A DNA stretch of 64,000 bases from Clostridia bacterium (GCA_017577715.1 PKRC01000001.1:209819-273818), one strand, 5' to 3'. Shown: positions 24,906-33,239, counted from the stretch's first letter. The notes: generated from the letters alone by a model not told the origin. Program-made: numbers and translations.

Positions 24906-27002
24906 ATGAACGATGCATATCAAGACGAGATAAACAGTGAACAAGCCACTCTTGAGAGGGCTTATGGCATAGTGAAGGAAGAGATCAATGCTTGCAATGT
25001 TATTGCTTCGAAGTATAGAGCCGAGATGGAAAGATTGCGAGGGGACTATGAGAGATTGCCTGATTTTCAGTATGCTCGCAGTCGTGCTAATAGAGCGGAG
25101 ACAGAAGCAGAAAAAATGAAGAGTTGGTTACAATCTCTGTATTTTGGCCGTATTGATTTCCATCATGAAGGAGAGCATGCAGCTTCTACCTACTACATTG
25201 CAAAACTTCCGGATATATTTTTCAGCGCTAGAGATAAGTGCAAAAAAGCAGGAATTATGATTCTAGACTGGAGAGCGCCGGTGGCCAGCCTTTTCTATAG
25301 CAGAGCAAATTCTTATATCGCAGATGGCGTTAAACATAAAGGAGAGTTAATGCTTGTACGCCACCTAGCAGTTAAACAAGACAAAGTCCTAAGTATTCAT
25401 GATTTTGTAAACAAAAGAAAGGAGCAACCTCTTAAGGAGCAGGTAGCCGGTTTGGACCCCGTATTGAAAAGACAGATCGAAAGGTATGGTGGAGATCGCT
25501 TTAAGGATATAGTCCAAACGATTCAAGCAGACCAAAACAGATTAATCAGATATCCTTTTGACAAGCATTTAGTAATACAGGGTGGTGCAGGTACCGGGAA
25601 GACAATTGTATTGCTCCATAGGGTTGCATACTGTTTGTATATTACTCGCTGCGCTCCTGAGGATATATTGGTACTTACACCACACCGGATGTTACTGGAG
25701 CAGATAAGTGACATCTTGCCGGACTTACATGTACACAATGTTCCTCAATTAACACTGGAGGAGTTTTTTAAGCGGGTGACTGAAAAGTCAATACAGTTGA
25801 AGCCAGTTTCTGCTTTGAGTTTTGAAGACTCTGTGGCGCAGAACGTAAGAAAGTACAGCAATTGGATAACTCAAATTAAGCTGGTATTAGATGAAATAGT
25901 AAATAAGGGGCTTGAGTATGTACATTCTCGAATTTCTGACTTGGAGCGTGATGGCCAAATCTTAATACCTGGCTCGGAAATAAAGCAATTCTTGGAACGC
26001 GATGAGATAAGGGAATTATCCTATGAGCGTCAACGATCAAAGCTTTTACTATGGCTGAAGAGAAATCTGTACAACAAACTTAGCGGTTCCAACATATCGG
26101 ATGAAGATATGGTTAGGGAGAGTTTGAAGAAGGCGCAAACGCTTGCTGCATCTTACATAAAAACTTTGCCCTCTGTGCAGGAGTTCTATTGGAAACGTTT
26201 GCTAAGGATGTATTTAGACTATACAAGCGGTTTTCGCGCGTTTGTAAATACCAAGGCAGAGGTTGTACCTATCTGGTCGATAGATGACATGGGCGCACTT
26301 TTATATTTGTACCTTAGATCGTATGACGGAGTTGGCAAGAAGTACCGGTTTATTTTTGTAGATGAAGCCCACAATTTGAGCCCTATATGGCTTTTAGTGC
26401 TAAAAGAGTTTCTAACAGCAGGCGGAACATTGACGCTTGCAGGAGATATCTATCAAACACCTATTTCAGTTTGGGGCAATCTGTTAGCTAATGGGAAATG
26501 GGATTGGTTGATTGAAGCATTGGAGCCTAACGTTGCGGTTGAGACTCTGACGATTAGTTATCGTTCTACACAGGCTATTGTTGAAGAGGCCAAGCGGGCT
26601 ATCACTGAAGCTTTTCCAGAGGCAGGCGAAATTCTTCAGGGGGTTCGCCCATCTAGCGACTCGGTTATACAAATGGCAAGCTTACAGGAATTTGTTGATT
26701 TTGTACGGTCAGATTCGAGGGAAATTCGTACAGCTGCTATCATTAGTCCGACGCGCGAACGTGCAGAGAATGTAAGAAAAGAATTGGTATTGCAATTGCA
26801 GAATTTGCACATGCAAAGAGAACTTGTTATCTTATCTATAGAAGAAACAGGCGGTCTTGAGTTCGACGCCGTGCTAATAGATGAATTTGACTTCTACGAC
26901 TGCAAAAATCCCGCGCATGCACGTGCTCTTTATACAGCGATAAGCAGGGCAACACACTATCTTTGTATACTTAAAGGTGCGGCTGCTTCATCTTTGCGAT
27001 AA
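24906..27002 (+). CDS. HelD-type UvrD-like helicase/ATPase
   Basis: The protein (698 residues) is a superfamily 1 motor of the HelD/helicase IV class. It has an N-terminal coiled coil, the HelD hallmark LYFGRID and ILDWRAPVASLFY (about residues 75-130), Walker A QGGAGTGKTIVLLHR, Walker B FIFVDEAHNLSP, motif III LAGDIYQTP, motif IV SYRSTQAIVEEA and C-terminal motifs EETGGLEFDAVLIDEFD and YTAISRATHYL. Bacterial HelD releases stalled RNA polymerase; some relatives confer rifampicin resistance or act in mobile elements. Walker B is DEAH rather than the common DEAQ. Flanked by small membrane-protein genes in the A+T-rich part of the island. Confidence 0.85.
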   Translation: MNDAYQDEINSEQATLERAYGIVKEEINACNVIASKYRAEMERLRGDYERLPDFQYARSRANRAETEAEKMKSWLQSLYFGRIDFHHEGEHAASTYYIAKLPDIFFSARDKCKKAGIMILDWRAPVASLFYSRANSYIADGVKHKGELMLVRHLAVKQDKVLSIHDFVNKRKEQPLKEQVAGLDPVLKRQIERYGGDRFKDIVQTIQADQNRLIRYPFDKHLVIQGGAGTGKTIVLLHRVAYCLYITRCAPEDILVLTPHRMLLEQISDILPDLHVHNVPQLTLEEFFKRVTEKSIQLKPVSALSFEDSVAQNVRKYSNWITQIKLVLDEIVNKGLEYVHSRISDLERDGQILIPGSEIKQFLERDEIRELSYERQRSKLLLWLKRNLYNKLSGSNISDEDMVRESLKKAQTLAASYIKTLPSVQEFYWKRLLRMYLDYTSGFRAFVNTKAEVVPIWSIDDMGALLYLYLRSYDGVGKKYRFIFVDEAHNLSPIWLLVLKEFLTAGGTLTLAGDIYQTPISVWGNLLANGKWDWLIEALEPNVAVETLTISYRSTQAIVEEAKRAITEAFPEAGEILQGVRPSSDSVIQMASLQEFVDFVRSDSREIRTAAIISPTRERAENVRKELVLQLQNLHMQRELVILSIEETGGLEFDAVLIDEFDFYDCKNPAHARALYTAISRATHYLCILKGAAASSLR

Positions 27003-27022
27003 TGCAGCAAGGAGGATGTGCG

Positions 27023-27317
27023 GTGCTCAAAGAGCTTCTTATTGGAACTGTCATTTTATGTAGTTTTCTGTGGTTGCGACGCTTGAGATGGAAACGACTG
27101 GATGAGGAGCTTAGACTCGATTACCACGGATAATGATTTTAAACAAAGGCTAGGAGATAATACATTGTATCACATGACAGTGTATCACATGACAGTGCCA
27201 AGCATAACCAGGTTAAGACTTGTGGAGAAAGCAAAGACGTTAATGCTAGAAAGGATGGAAGAGCGTATTCCTCTTCATTTTGAAGAAGATAGAGTCCCCT
27301 GCGTTCGTATATGGTGA
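27023..27317 (+). pseudogene. Frameshifted paralogue of the small membrane protein
   Basis: GTG 27023, preceded by AAGGAGG, opens a 36-residue frame with a membrane segment and RWKRLDEELRLD, closely like RWRVLDRELRTE of the gene at 24441. It stops at 27133, but the +1 frame stays open to 27317 and reads on naturally. A 15-bp perfect tandem duplication (27166-27180, 27181-27195) lies inside. I read it as one gene broken by a frameshift. Confidence 0.45.
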
Positions 27318-27544
27318 AAAGGGCAAACGAATGTGCTGAAAAGCTTAAAGCAGAAGCCTATAAGCTCGGGTTAGATATGAAGGAAAATACACTTGGCAAA
27401 GCTATTTTAAACGCTGCAGTTAGCGCGGTAGTTAAAGTTTCTGATTTTATCGAGAGGATTTTTGGCGGTAGAAGCACACAGCCTGCGGTAAAGGCAAAAG
27501 AAGCAACGCCTCAACTACTAGGTCCGAAACAGCAGACGAGGTGA
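27311..27544 (+). CDS. Small helical protein of unknown function
   Basis: The 77-residue product is basic and helical at the N-terminus, with an amphipathic central segment (KAILNAAVSAVVKVSDFIERIFGG split into two helices) and an unstructured tail. Its ATG overlaps the end of the previous frame and its stop overlaps the ribosome site of the next gene, so it is part of a tight gene string. Not recognised. Confidence 0.45.
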   Translation: MVKRANECAEKLKAEAYKLGLDMKENTLGKAILNAAVSAVVKVSDFIERIFGGRSTQPAVKAKEATPQLLGPKQQTR

Positions 27545-27550
27545 TTGCCT

Positions 27551-29410
27551 ATGTATCACGATAAGGGGGTATTACCGTTGAAAACGAAACGACTATTGCG
27601 CTATTTGTCCATCGGTATTCTGGTAGTAGTCTTTATTATTGTTTTGGGAACAACAATTTTGAATGGCAGAACGGTGCAGGCGCAATGCTTAGATCAGGAA
27701 GAGTCAGTAACTTGTGTGCGTCAACCGGAGAAACAAATCAGTATGCTGGATGTAATACTTCTCCCATTTTACATGGGAAGTTTATACGGGACAAAAGAGA
27801 CTGCGGAGATAGTCCAAAAGGTGGTTCCCCAGGTGATCCCACGTTTGGGTTCCTGCATTTTGCAAGTTAAAAGGGAGATGCCCATTGAAATTGACATGAA
27901 TAAGTTTGAAGAAATTGCAGCACTAAGGCAAACCAGTGATAGTGGGTATATTATTGTTGGTTCAACTGACCCATATAAAGGCAATTGGGGTGATATCTGT
28001 CTAATAAAAACCGATTCAAATGGAAATCTTTTGTGGCAAAAGACTTATGGGATGGAGGATAGAGTTGAAAAAGGTTATTCCGTAATACAAACTGAAGATG
28101 GCGGTTATCTAGTTGCTGGCTTGGCGGGTCTTAGTATTTGTGTAGTTAAGTTCGATGCAGATGGTGAACCGGAATGGGAAAGGACATTTGCTGATGGTGT
28201 CGGAAGTTACATTGAGAAAACCAGTGACGGACAGTATATAATTACTGGTTGGATGAATGATGATATTTGTGCAATCCAAATAGATGAGAACGGAAACTCC
28301 GAATGGGAAAGGTCATTGGGTTTAAATACCATGTTTGGAACATATAGTTACGGACGATATATTCAACAGACTTCTGATGGAGGTTATATTATTCTAGGTG
28401 AATTAAGCGAAGTTTCGGCGGGCGAGGCGCTGTGTATTCTAAAATTAGATGCGGCGGGGTCTATCAGTTGGATAGAATTCTTTGAAGAAACAGATGATGA
28501 TAATAAGGAGATTATAGCAAACTGTGTCAAAGAAACTAAAGACAATGGTTATATAATTGTCGGAACTTTAACTGAGACATCTCCTGACCAGGAAGAGCCT
28601 TTAAGTTCCGATGTTGTCTTAATTAGAATAGACGCAAATCGTAACATTGTTTGGCGTAAGGTCATTGATAAGGGTAAGTATGATACTCCTTGTTTGTTAG
28701 AACTAGGAGAAAACGGCAATTATATGTTGTTCTTTAATTCTTCGTTCATGCGAGAAGGATTCAAGACGGGTTTTAATTTGCTAGAGGTTACTGATGATGG
28801 CCAGGTTTTTAATTATGAAACAGCCGAGAACTCAAAGAATGGATATGTTACATGGCTTGTCCAGCGCACATTTCAAAACAGTATCGTTGCTCTTATGATA
28901 AGCGAAGAGCACAAGGCCCAATTGGTTGAGTATGAACTGAAACGTCCTTTGATTATTAGGGCTAAAATGCTTCTATCAGCTGTAAGGATGTCTTTTGTAA
29001 AAGCAAAAGATGTCGTATTATCTTGGATGAGTACAACATTTGACAATTTGTTTAACAAGTCAGCTCCGGAGAAAGTAGTCATTGAATACATGCGGGCAAT
29101 AGAGAAGGCCGATGTAGATAAGCTTTGTGAACTTACTGCTAGTGAATCTTTGTTCGATGAAATGACTAGATTAGGAATAAATTCTCTCGACGAATATAAA
29201 GAAAGATATAGAATGCAGCTTTTAAACATGGCTTCCAAGATAAAAGAGAAATATGGAGAGAATTGGAGCAAGAATATTGTTACTGAAGTTGTTGCACAAA
29301 CTGACACACGCGCAAGAGTTAGAGTCAGAAATAGAATTGACAAATCTTCTGGTGAGACTTATATTAACCTTGTTAAAGAGAACGGCAGATGGAAGGTATT
29401 GGCTGAATGA
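27551..29410 (+). CDS. Membrane-anchored repeat protein (beta-propeller-like) with NTF2-like C-terminus
   Basis: The 619-residue protein has an N-terminal membrane anchor (LSIGILVVVFIIVLGTTIL), then at least five repeats of the form QTSDGGYIIVG...CLIKTDSNGNLLW (about residues 110-400), typical of secreted beta-propeller-like folds. Residues 510-615 (VVIEYMRAIEKADVDKL to LVKENGRWKVLAE) resemble SnoaL/NTF2-like domains found on extracellular proteins. ATG 27551 follows GAGGTGAT; TTG 27578 with AAGGGGG is an alternative giving a classic anchor start. It closes the plus-strand cassette. Role unknown, likely at the cell surface. Confidence 0.6.
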   Translation: MYHDKGVLPLKTKRLLRYLSIGILVVVFIIVLGTTILNGRTVQAQCLDQEESVTCVRQPEKQISMLDVILLPFYMGSLYGTKETAEIVQKVVPQVIPRLGSCILQVKREMPIEIDMNKFEEIAALRQTSDSGYIIVGSTDPYKGNWGDICLIKTDSNGNLLWQKTYGMEDRVEKGYSVIQTEDGGYLVAGLAGLSICVVKFDADGEPEWERTFADGVGSYIEKTSDGQYIITGWMNDDICAIQIDENGNSEWERSLGLNTMFGTYSYGRYIQQTSDGGYIILGELSEVSAGEALCILKLDAAGSISWIEFFEETDDDNKEIIANCVKETKDNGYIIVGTLTETSPDQEEPLSSDVVLIRIDANRNIVWRKVIDKGKYDTPCLLELGENGNYMLFFNSSFMREGFKTGFNLLEVTDDGQVFNYETAENSKNGYVTWLVQRTFQNSIVALMISEEHKAQLVEYELKRPLIIRAKMLLSAVRMSFVKAKDVVLSWMSTTFDNLFNKSAPEKVVIEYMRAIEKADVDKLCELTASESLFDEMTRLGINSLDEYKERYRMQLLNMASKIKEKYGENWSKNIVTEVVAQTDTRARVRVRNRIDKSSGETYINLVKENGRWKVLAE

Positions 29411-29655
29411 TACAACCCTTAAGTCCTTATGGATATGGCAGTAGAGGTGAATAGATACAAAAGCGTATATCAGTACATAAGAATGGGATCACCTTATTGG
29501 TAACCTTTATAGAGGCGGCGCGGGAAAACCCATCTCCTTTAGGGGATGGGATGAAAGCGGCGGTACTAAAGTCATCAGTATGAGCGAAGTAACAATACTC
29601 TCTGTAGGTACTATATAGTAATGGAGGTCAATAATAGCCAAATGGAGGTGTACCT
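29411..29655 (+). other. Spacer with IS200/IS605-like end hairpin
   Basis: Bases 29529-29537 (CCCATCTCC) pair with 29542-29550 (GGGGATGGG) around TTTA, followed by ATGAAAGC. Hairpins of this kind mark the right end and guide-RNA 3' region of IS200/IS605 tnpB elements. It lies upstream rather than downstream of the TnpB fragment below, so it would come from a separate, decayed copy. No gene here. Confidence 0.4.
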
Positions 29656-29847
29656 ATGGAGAAGACGGTTAAGTTTCCTCTCCGCCTAACTCCAGACTTG
29701 CACGAGTTGCTACGGCGTGCTGCCTTCGCTAGACGCAGGTCCATGCATCAGTACGTCATTGATGTACTCAGGAGGGAGGCGGAGAAGGATGCTCAAGCTG
29801 TACAAGTACAGGCTCTACCCGAATATGGAGCAAGAGAAGAGACTTGA
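29656..29847 (+). CDS. Arc/MetJ-type small DNA-binding protein
   Basis: The 63-residue product begins KFPLRLTPDLHELLRRAA and continues RRRSMHQYVIDVLRREAE, the beta-strand plus two-helix pattern of ribbon-helix-helix proteins (Arc family or HicB/antitoxin-like). ATG 29656 follows TGGAGGTG. It overlaps the start of the TnpB remnant by 59 bases and could have been part of that element. As an antitoxin it would lack a visible toxin partner. Confidence 0.6.
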   Translation: MEKTVKFPLRLTPDLHELLRRAAFARRRSMHQYVIDVLRREAEKDAQAVQVQALPEYGAREET

Positions 29848-30019
29848 AGCCACCCTTGAAGCCTGCAGGTGGCTGTACAACTACTGTCTAGAGGAACGCC
29901 GGAACGCATGGCAGCAGAACCAACAACGTTTGACCGCATACGACCAAATCAAAGAGCTCCCCGAGCTGAAGAAGAAGTACCAATTTCTTTCCTCGGTCTA
30001 CTCCCAGGTTCTGCAAATC
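29789..30019 (+). pseudogene. TnpB (IS200/IS605 OrfB) N-terminal fragment
   Basis: The 77 residues MLKLYKYRLYPNMEQEKRLE...CRWLYNYCLEERR...SVYSQVLQ are the standard N-terminus of TnpB, the RNA-guided endonuclease of IS200/IS605 elements. The homology stops at VLQ, where the sequence switches to the antisense of an integrase gene. The RuvC nuclease domain is missing, so it is dead. The longer open frame continuing to 30382 is an accident. Confidence 0.75.
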
Positions 30020-30166
30020 GAAGAACCTGGCAAAGTCCCTGAGCGTATCTCTGTAGTCTTTGATGGTGCGCTCCCTGCATCCTTCTGCCTGTTTGAGATT
30101 AATGAACGTCTCGTACAGAGAAGCAAAGGTGCGCCCCGCATCTTTGGGTTTTCTGCCTCTTGGCAT
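30002..30166 (-). pseudogene. Tyrosine integrase N-terminal fragment
   Basis: From ATG 30166 (site GAGGGG upstream) 55 residues read MPRGRKPKDAGRTFASLYET and then FINLKQAEGCRERTIKDYRDTL RDFARFF, the SAM-like core-binding domain of phage-type integrases. It is cut at the junction with the TnpB remnant; the catalytic domain is gone. It sits 290 bp from the intact tRNA-Trp, the expected place for the integrase that created this island. The two remnants share about 15 bases at the junction. Confidence 0.65.
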
Positions 30167-30456
30167 AAAATAACCCCTCTCCCTCCTAGTTTCCGACGGA
30201 GGAAGAGGGGGGCAAGACAAGAGGTCCTCTTTTTCTCACTTTGCAGCGGTCCAAAAACTTCCCATCCATCAGTCCGCTGCTCTCAATTCCGTTGTTACCG
30301 CCAACTACATGGGTATCGGTCTAATCACGATCCTAAAAGTACCCACTCCATAAACCGCTACCCACCGAGTGCGATTCGTTAATGCTTAGACCGTTACCCT
30401 AATCTGGCGCTTCAGATGATCGTGCGGGAGGCTGAAACCCGCATCATAACTAGTTT
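30167..30456. other. Right end of island, no gene seen
   Basis: Upstream region of the broken integrase up to the att repeat. No excisionase-like frame was found. It contains the arm-type repeat at 30381-30404. Confidence 0.45.
30381..30404 (+). repeat. Imperfect repeat near right att, possible integrase arm site
   Basis: Partner of 18759-18782, same orientation, with the shared core CGTTACCCTA, 50 bp from the right att core. Confidence 0.4.
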
Positions 30457-30506
30457 TGGCAGGGGAGGCAGGACTCGAACCCGCAACCAACGGTTTTGGA
30501 GACCGC
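30454..30506 (-). repeat. Right attachment repeat within tRNA-Trp
   Basis: Identical over 53 bp to 18632-18684. It comprises the 3' end of the intact tRNA-Trp plus four flanking bases. Confidence 0.9.
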
Positions 30507-30532
30507 TACTCTACCAATTGAGCTACTCCCCT
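30457..30532 (-). tRNA. tRNA-Trp (anticodon CCA)
   Basis: On the minus strand a complete 76-nt tRNA with encoded CCA: acceptor stem AGGGGAG/CTCCCCT, D-arm with AGCTCAATTGGTAGAG, anticodon loop CTCCAAA giving CCA, and T-loop GGTTCGAGTCC. It lies at the right border of the island and its 3' part is the attachment site. Confidence 0.95.
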
Positions 30533-30556
30533 ATACCTATTCTTTTGACGTTTACT

Positions 30557-30585
30557 ATTATATGATATTTATTTTTCTAAGTCAA
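30557..30585 (-). promoter_or_regulatory. tRNA-Trp promoter
   Basis: On the minus strand TTGACT (30585-30580), a 17-bp spacer and TATAAT (30562-30557), 25 bp before the tRNA 5' end. Confidence 0.85.
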
Positions 30586-30680
30586 GCATTCCGTTAATTT
30601 TTATTTTGCTCATTTTAAGCCTATTCTTAACGTATGTAGAGCAAAAATTTCTTTCAATTTAACACATGTACCATTTTTTG

Positions 30681-30689
30681 TGATATAAT
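30681..30689 (+). promoter_or_regulatory. Extended -10 promoter of proC
   Basis: TGATATAAT is a perfect extended -10 (TG-n-TATAAT), 39 bp before the proC start. The -35 region is weak. Confidence 0.55.
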
Positions 30690-30727
30690 TTCTAACAAAG
30701 ATTGATTTATCCGAAAGGAGGAAAGCG

Positions 30728-31588
30728 ATGCCGGAAGGGAAGGGGAGCTACCGTTTGGGCTTTATAGGTGCTGGCAATATGGCAAATGCCATTATGAGAG
30801 GGGTTATAGCTCGCGGCATCGTACAACCAAATAGCGTATGGGCTTTCGATGTGGACGTAGACAAGCTCAACAGGTTGTCGGCCGAGCTGGGAATATGCGC
30901 GGCTAAGGATAATTGCCATGTGGTATTAAATAGCGATATCATCATACTAGCTGTTAAGCCCAATACATACAGCAAGGTGCTGATTGAGATAAAGGCTTGT
31001 CTTGAGGAAAGGCATATACTCATCTCAATAGCTGCTGGGATCACGGTCGATTTCATAAAGCAGATTATAGGTGGCAGGTGCAAAGTGGTGCGTACCATGC
31101 CAAACACTCCGGCTTTGGTGGGGGAGGGCATGACGGCGCTATGCACGAACCATGACCTCTTGCCAGATGAATTGAGGGCAGTAAAGAATATACTGCATTC
31201 ACTCGGTGAGGTCGAAGAAGTTCCTGAGAACCTCATGGATGCCGTTACTGCTGTGAGTGGAAGCGGGCCGGCATACGTGGCCATGTTTATAGAAGCCTTG
31301 GCGGATGGCGGGGTACTGGCGGGCCTGCCGAGAGATGTAGCATACAGGATGGCCGTCCAAACCGTCATCGGAACTGCCAGGTTGCTGATAGAATCTAGAA
31401 AACATCCCGGAGAAATCAAGGACATGGTGTCATCGCCGGCCGGAACCACCATAGAAGCAGTTCGTTATTTAGAAAAACTAGGATTTCGAAGTGCCGTCAT
31501 TGAAGCGGTAAACGCTTGTATGCTCAAGGCAAAGGCTATCGGAAAGAATATGGAAGGGAATATCTGGAAGGATGAAAGGTCAATATGA
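30728..31588 (+). CDS. proC: Pyrroline-5-carboxylate reductase
   Basis: ProC reduces pyrroline-5-carboxylate to proline with NAD(P)H, the last step of proline synthesis. The 286-residue protein has the Rossmann motif GFIGAGNMANAIMRG, VRTMPNTPALVGEGMTAL and the family signature AVSGSGPAYVAMFIEALADG, with SSPAGTTIEA near the C-terminus. Perfect AAAGGAGG precedes the ATG. It overlaps rnhA by four bases. Confidence 0.95.
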   Translation: MPEGKGSYRLGFIGAGNMANAIMRGVIARGIVQPNSVWAFDVDVDKLNRLSAELGICAAKDNCHVVLNSDIIILAVKPNTYSKVLIEIKACLEERHILISIAAGITVDFIKQIIGGRCKVVRTMPNTPALVGEGMTALCTNHDLLPDELRAVKNILHSLGEVEEVPENLMDAVTAVSGSGPAYVAMFIEALADGGVLAGLPRDVAYRMAVQTVIGTARLLIESRKHPGEIKDMVSSPAGTTIEAVRYLEKLGFRSAVIEAVNACMLKAKAIGKNMEGNIWKDERSI

Positions 31589-32091
31589 AAGAGGTTGAAA
31601 TTTACACCGATGGAGCCTGCAGCGGTAATCCAGGCCCGGGTGGCTGGGCGGCCATATTGTCATATAAGGGCATTGAAAAGGAAATATATGGCTATGAAGA
31701 AAGTACCACAAACAATCGTATGGAACTCATGGCGCCCATAAAAGCCTTAGAAATGCTGAAGGAGCCGTGCATAGTCAAAATTTATACCGATAGCGCATAT
31801 CTGTTTAATGCTTTCGATAAGGGCTGGATAAAAAAATGGCAGCAATGCGGCTGGAAAACCTCAGATAAACAGCCGGTTGCAAATCAGGATTTATGGAAAC
31901 GGCTTATCGAGTTGAGCTCCATCCACAAAATTCAGTGGATCAAAGTAAAAAGCCACAGCGATAATGAAAGGAATAATCGCTGTGATAAGCTGGCCAGATT
32001 TGCTATTAAATTGGCCACTTCTGGAAAACCTCAAAATGGCACTGGAGATGGTACTGGGGCTGAAGAAGGAGAAGCGTCATTTGAGGAATAA
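31585..32091 (+). CDS. rnhA: Ribonuclease HI
   Basis: RNase HI cuts the RNA strand of RNA-DNA hybrids. The 168-residue protein has the carboxylate set of the family: Asp in IYTDGACSGNPGPGGWA, Glu in NNRMELMA, Asp in IYTDSAYLFNA, and the late Asp in NNRCDKLA, with WIKVKSHSD before it. It ends in an acidic glycine-rich tail. ATGA overlap with proC indicates an operon. Confidence 0.95.
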   Translation: MKEVEIYTDGACSGNPGPGGWAAILSYKGIEKEIYGYEESTTNNRMELMAPIKALEMLKEPCIVKIYTDSAYLFNAFDKGWIKKWQQCGWKTSDKQPVANQDLWKRLIELSSIHKIQWIKVKSHSDNERNNRCDKLARFAIKLATSGKPQNGTGDGTGAEEGEASFEE

Positions 32092-32159
32092 TTAACTATG
32101 CGCAAAATACAAGTTTTGCGAAAAGTATATTGAGATAAACCTGAGGGGGGGCTTTCAAA

Positions 32160-33224
32160 ATGTCTGAACAAAAGCCTTTCAGCGTACAGCAGAATCAGCA
32201 AAACATATTGAAGTTGCGAGCTATTCTGCAGGAGCTTCCCGAATTTTGCAAGGATTTCTTCCGCGCCATTGAACCCAACACTTCCATACTCACGCGGATA
32301 AACTACGCTTACGATTTGAGACTATTTTTTGAATTCCTGACAACTCAAATAGAGGATTTTACCCATATAACCCCTTTTTCGCGATTTACCCTAGAGGATT
32401 TAAACCGAGTTAAACCCGTACATATAGAGATGTTTCTCGAATACCTCACCTATTACAGCAGGCCTTCTGTTCCAGATGTGAAGCATCAAAACCATGAACC
32501 CGGCAAGGCTCGCAAGCTGTCTGCCCTGCGCTCCTTTTTTGCATATTACTTTAAAAATGAAAAGCTGGACAAAAATGTGGCTGCCCTGGTCGACCTCCCT
32601 AAAATTCACGAAAAGCCCATCATCCGGCTTGAACCTGACGAGGTGGCTCGGCTGCTGGATATCGTCGAGACCGGTGAAGGGCTGACCGAAAAGCAAAAAT
32701 GCTATCATCGCTACACTAAGCTTAGGGATATAACCATTTTGATGGTGTTTTTAGGTACTGGCATACGCATAAGCGAATGCGTAGGCCTTAATATATCCGA
32801 TTTGGATTTTAACGTAAACGGCTTCAGGATAACCCGTAAGGGCGGCAATCAAGTCATCCTCTACTTTGGTGATGAGGTCAGAAAAGCCTTGCTGGAATAC
32901 CTAGAGGAACGAAAGAAAATTGAAGCCTTACCCGGACATGAGGATGCCCTTTTCCTATCCCTCCAAAGGCGCAGGATAAGCAACCGTGCTGTACAAAATC
33001 TGGTTAAAAAGTACGCAAAATTGGTAACGCCGCTCAAAAACATATCTCCACACAAACTGAGGAGCACCTACGGCACCACCCTCTATCGCGAAACCGGCGA
33101 CATATATCTGGTGGCCGACGTGTTGGGACACAAGGACGTCAACACCACTCGCAAACATTATGCAGCCATCAGCGATGAAAAGCGCCGTATGGCCGCACGG
33201 GTGGTAAAATTAAGGGAGGATTAA
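32160..33224 (+). CDS. Tyrosine recombinase, XerS-like
   Basis: The 354-residue protein has a SAM-like core-binding domain (about residues 30-150) and a catalytic domain with Arg in GTGIRISECVGL, the KGGN lysine turn, H-x-x-R in SPHKLRSTYGT and H...Y in LGHKDVNTTRKHY. All six catalytic positions look intact. Length, the long N-terminus and the KLRDITILMVFLGTG pattern resemble XerS, the single-protein dif recombinase of streptococci. It is outside the island and next to core genes, so a chromosome-resolution role is more likely than transposition. No dif-like site was identified nearby. Confidence 0.8.
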   Translation: MSEQKPFSVQQNQQNILKLRAILQELPEFCKDFFRAIEPNTSILTRINYAYDLRLFFEFLTTQIEDFTHITPFSRFTLEDLNRVKPVHIEMFLEYLTYYSRPSVPDVKHQNHEPGKARKLSALRSFFAYYFKNEKLDKNVAALVDLPKIHEKPIIRLEPDEVARLLDIVETGEGLTEKQKCYHRYTKLRDITILMVFLGTGIRISECVGLNISDLDFNVNGFRITRKGGNQVILYFGDEVRKALLEYLEERKKIEALPGHEDALFLSLQRRRISNRAVQNLVKKYAKLVTPLKNISPHKLRSTYGTTLYRETGDIYLVADVLGHKDVNTTRKHYAAISDEKRRMAARVVKLRED

Positions 33225-33239
33225 AGAGTTCCTCCCTTA
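33211..33239 (+). terminator. Terminator overlapping the recombinase stop
   Basis: TAAGGGAGG (33211-33219) pairs with CCTCCCTTA (33231-33239), followed by TATACTTATATATTTTT. The stop codon lies in the loop. Confidence 0.75.

Larger units (their letters stand above)
18632..30506. mobile_element. Integrated island in tRNA-Trp (about 11.9 kb)
   Basis: The region is bounded by the 53-bp direct repeats and interrupts a conserved gene set (lexA/yneA to proC). It contains accessory genes absent from the core neighbourhoods: NADAR protein, metalloprotease, nrdD/nrdG relics, methylase-like gene, HelD helicase, membrane proteins, and remnants of TnpB and of a tyrosine integrase. The left 5.5 kb is visibly G+C-rich and minus-strand; the right 6 kb is A+T-rich and plus-strand, so it is composite. 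The integrase is truncated, so the element is probably immobile by itself. Confidence 0.85.

Noticed and set aside
29717..30382. A 221-codon plus-strand frame reading through the end of the island
   Set aside because: Only the TnpB N-terminus inside it is real; after 30019 the frame is the complement of an integrase and then non-coding sequence.
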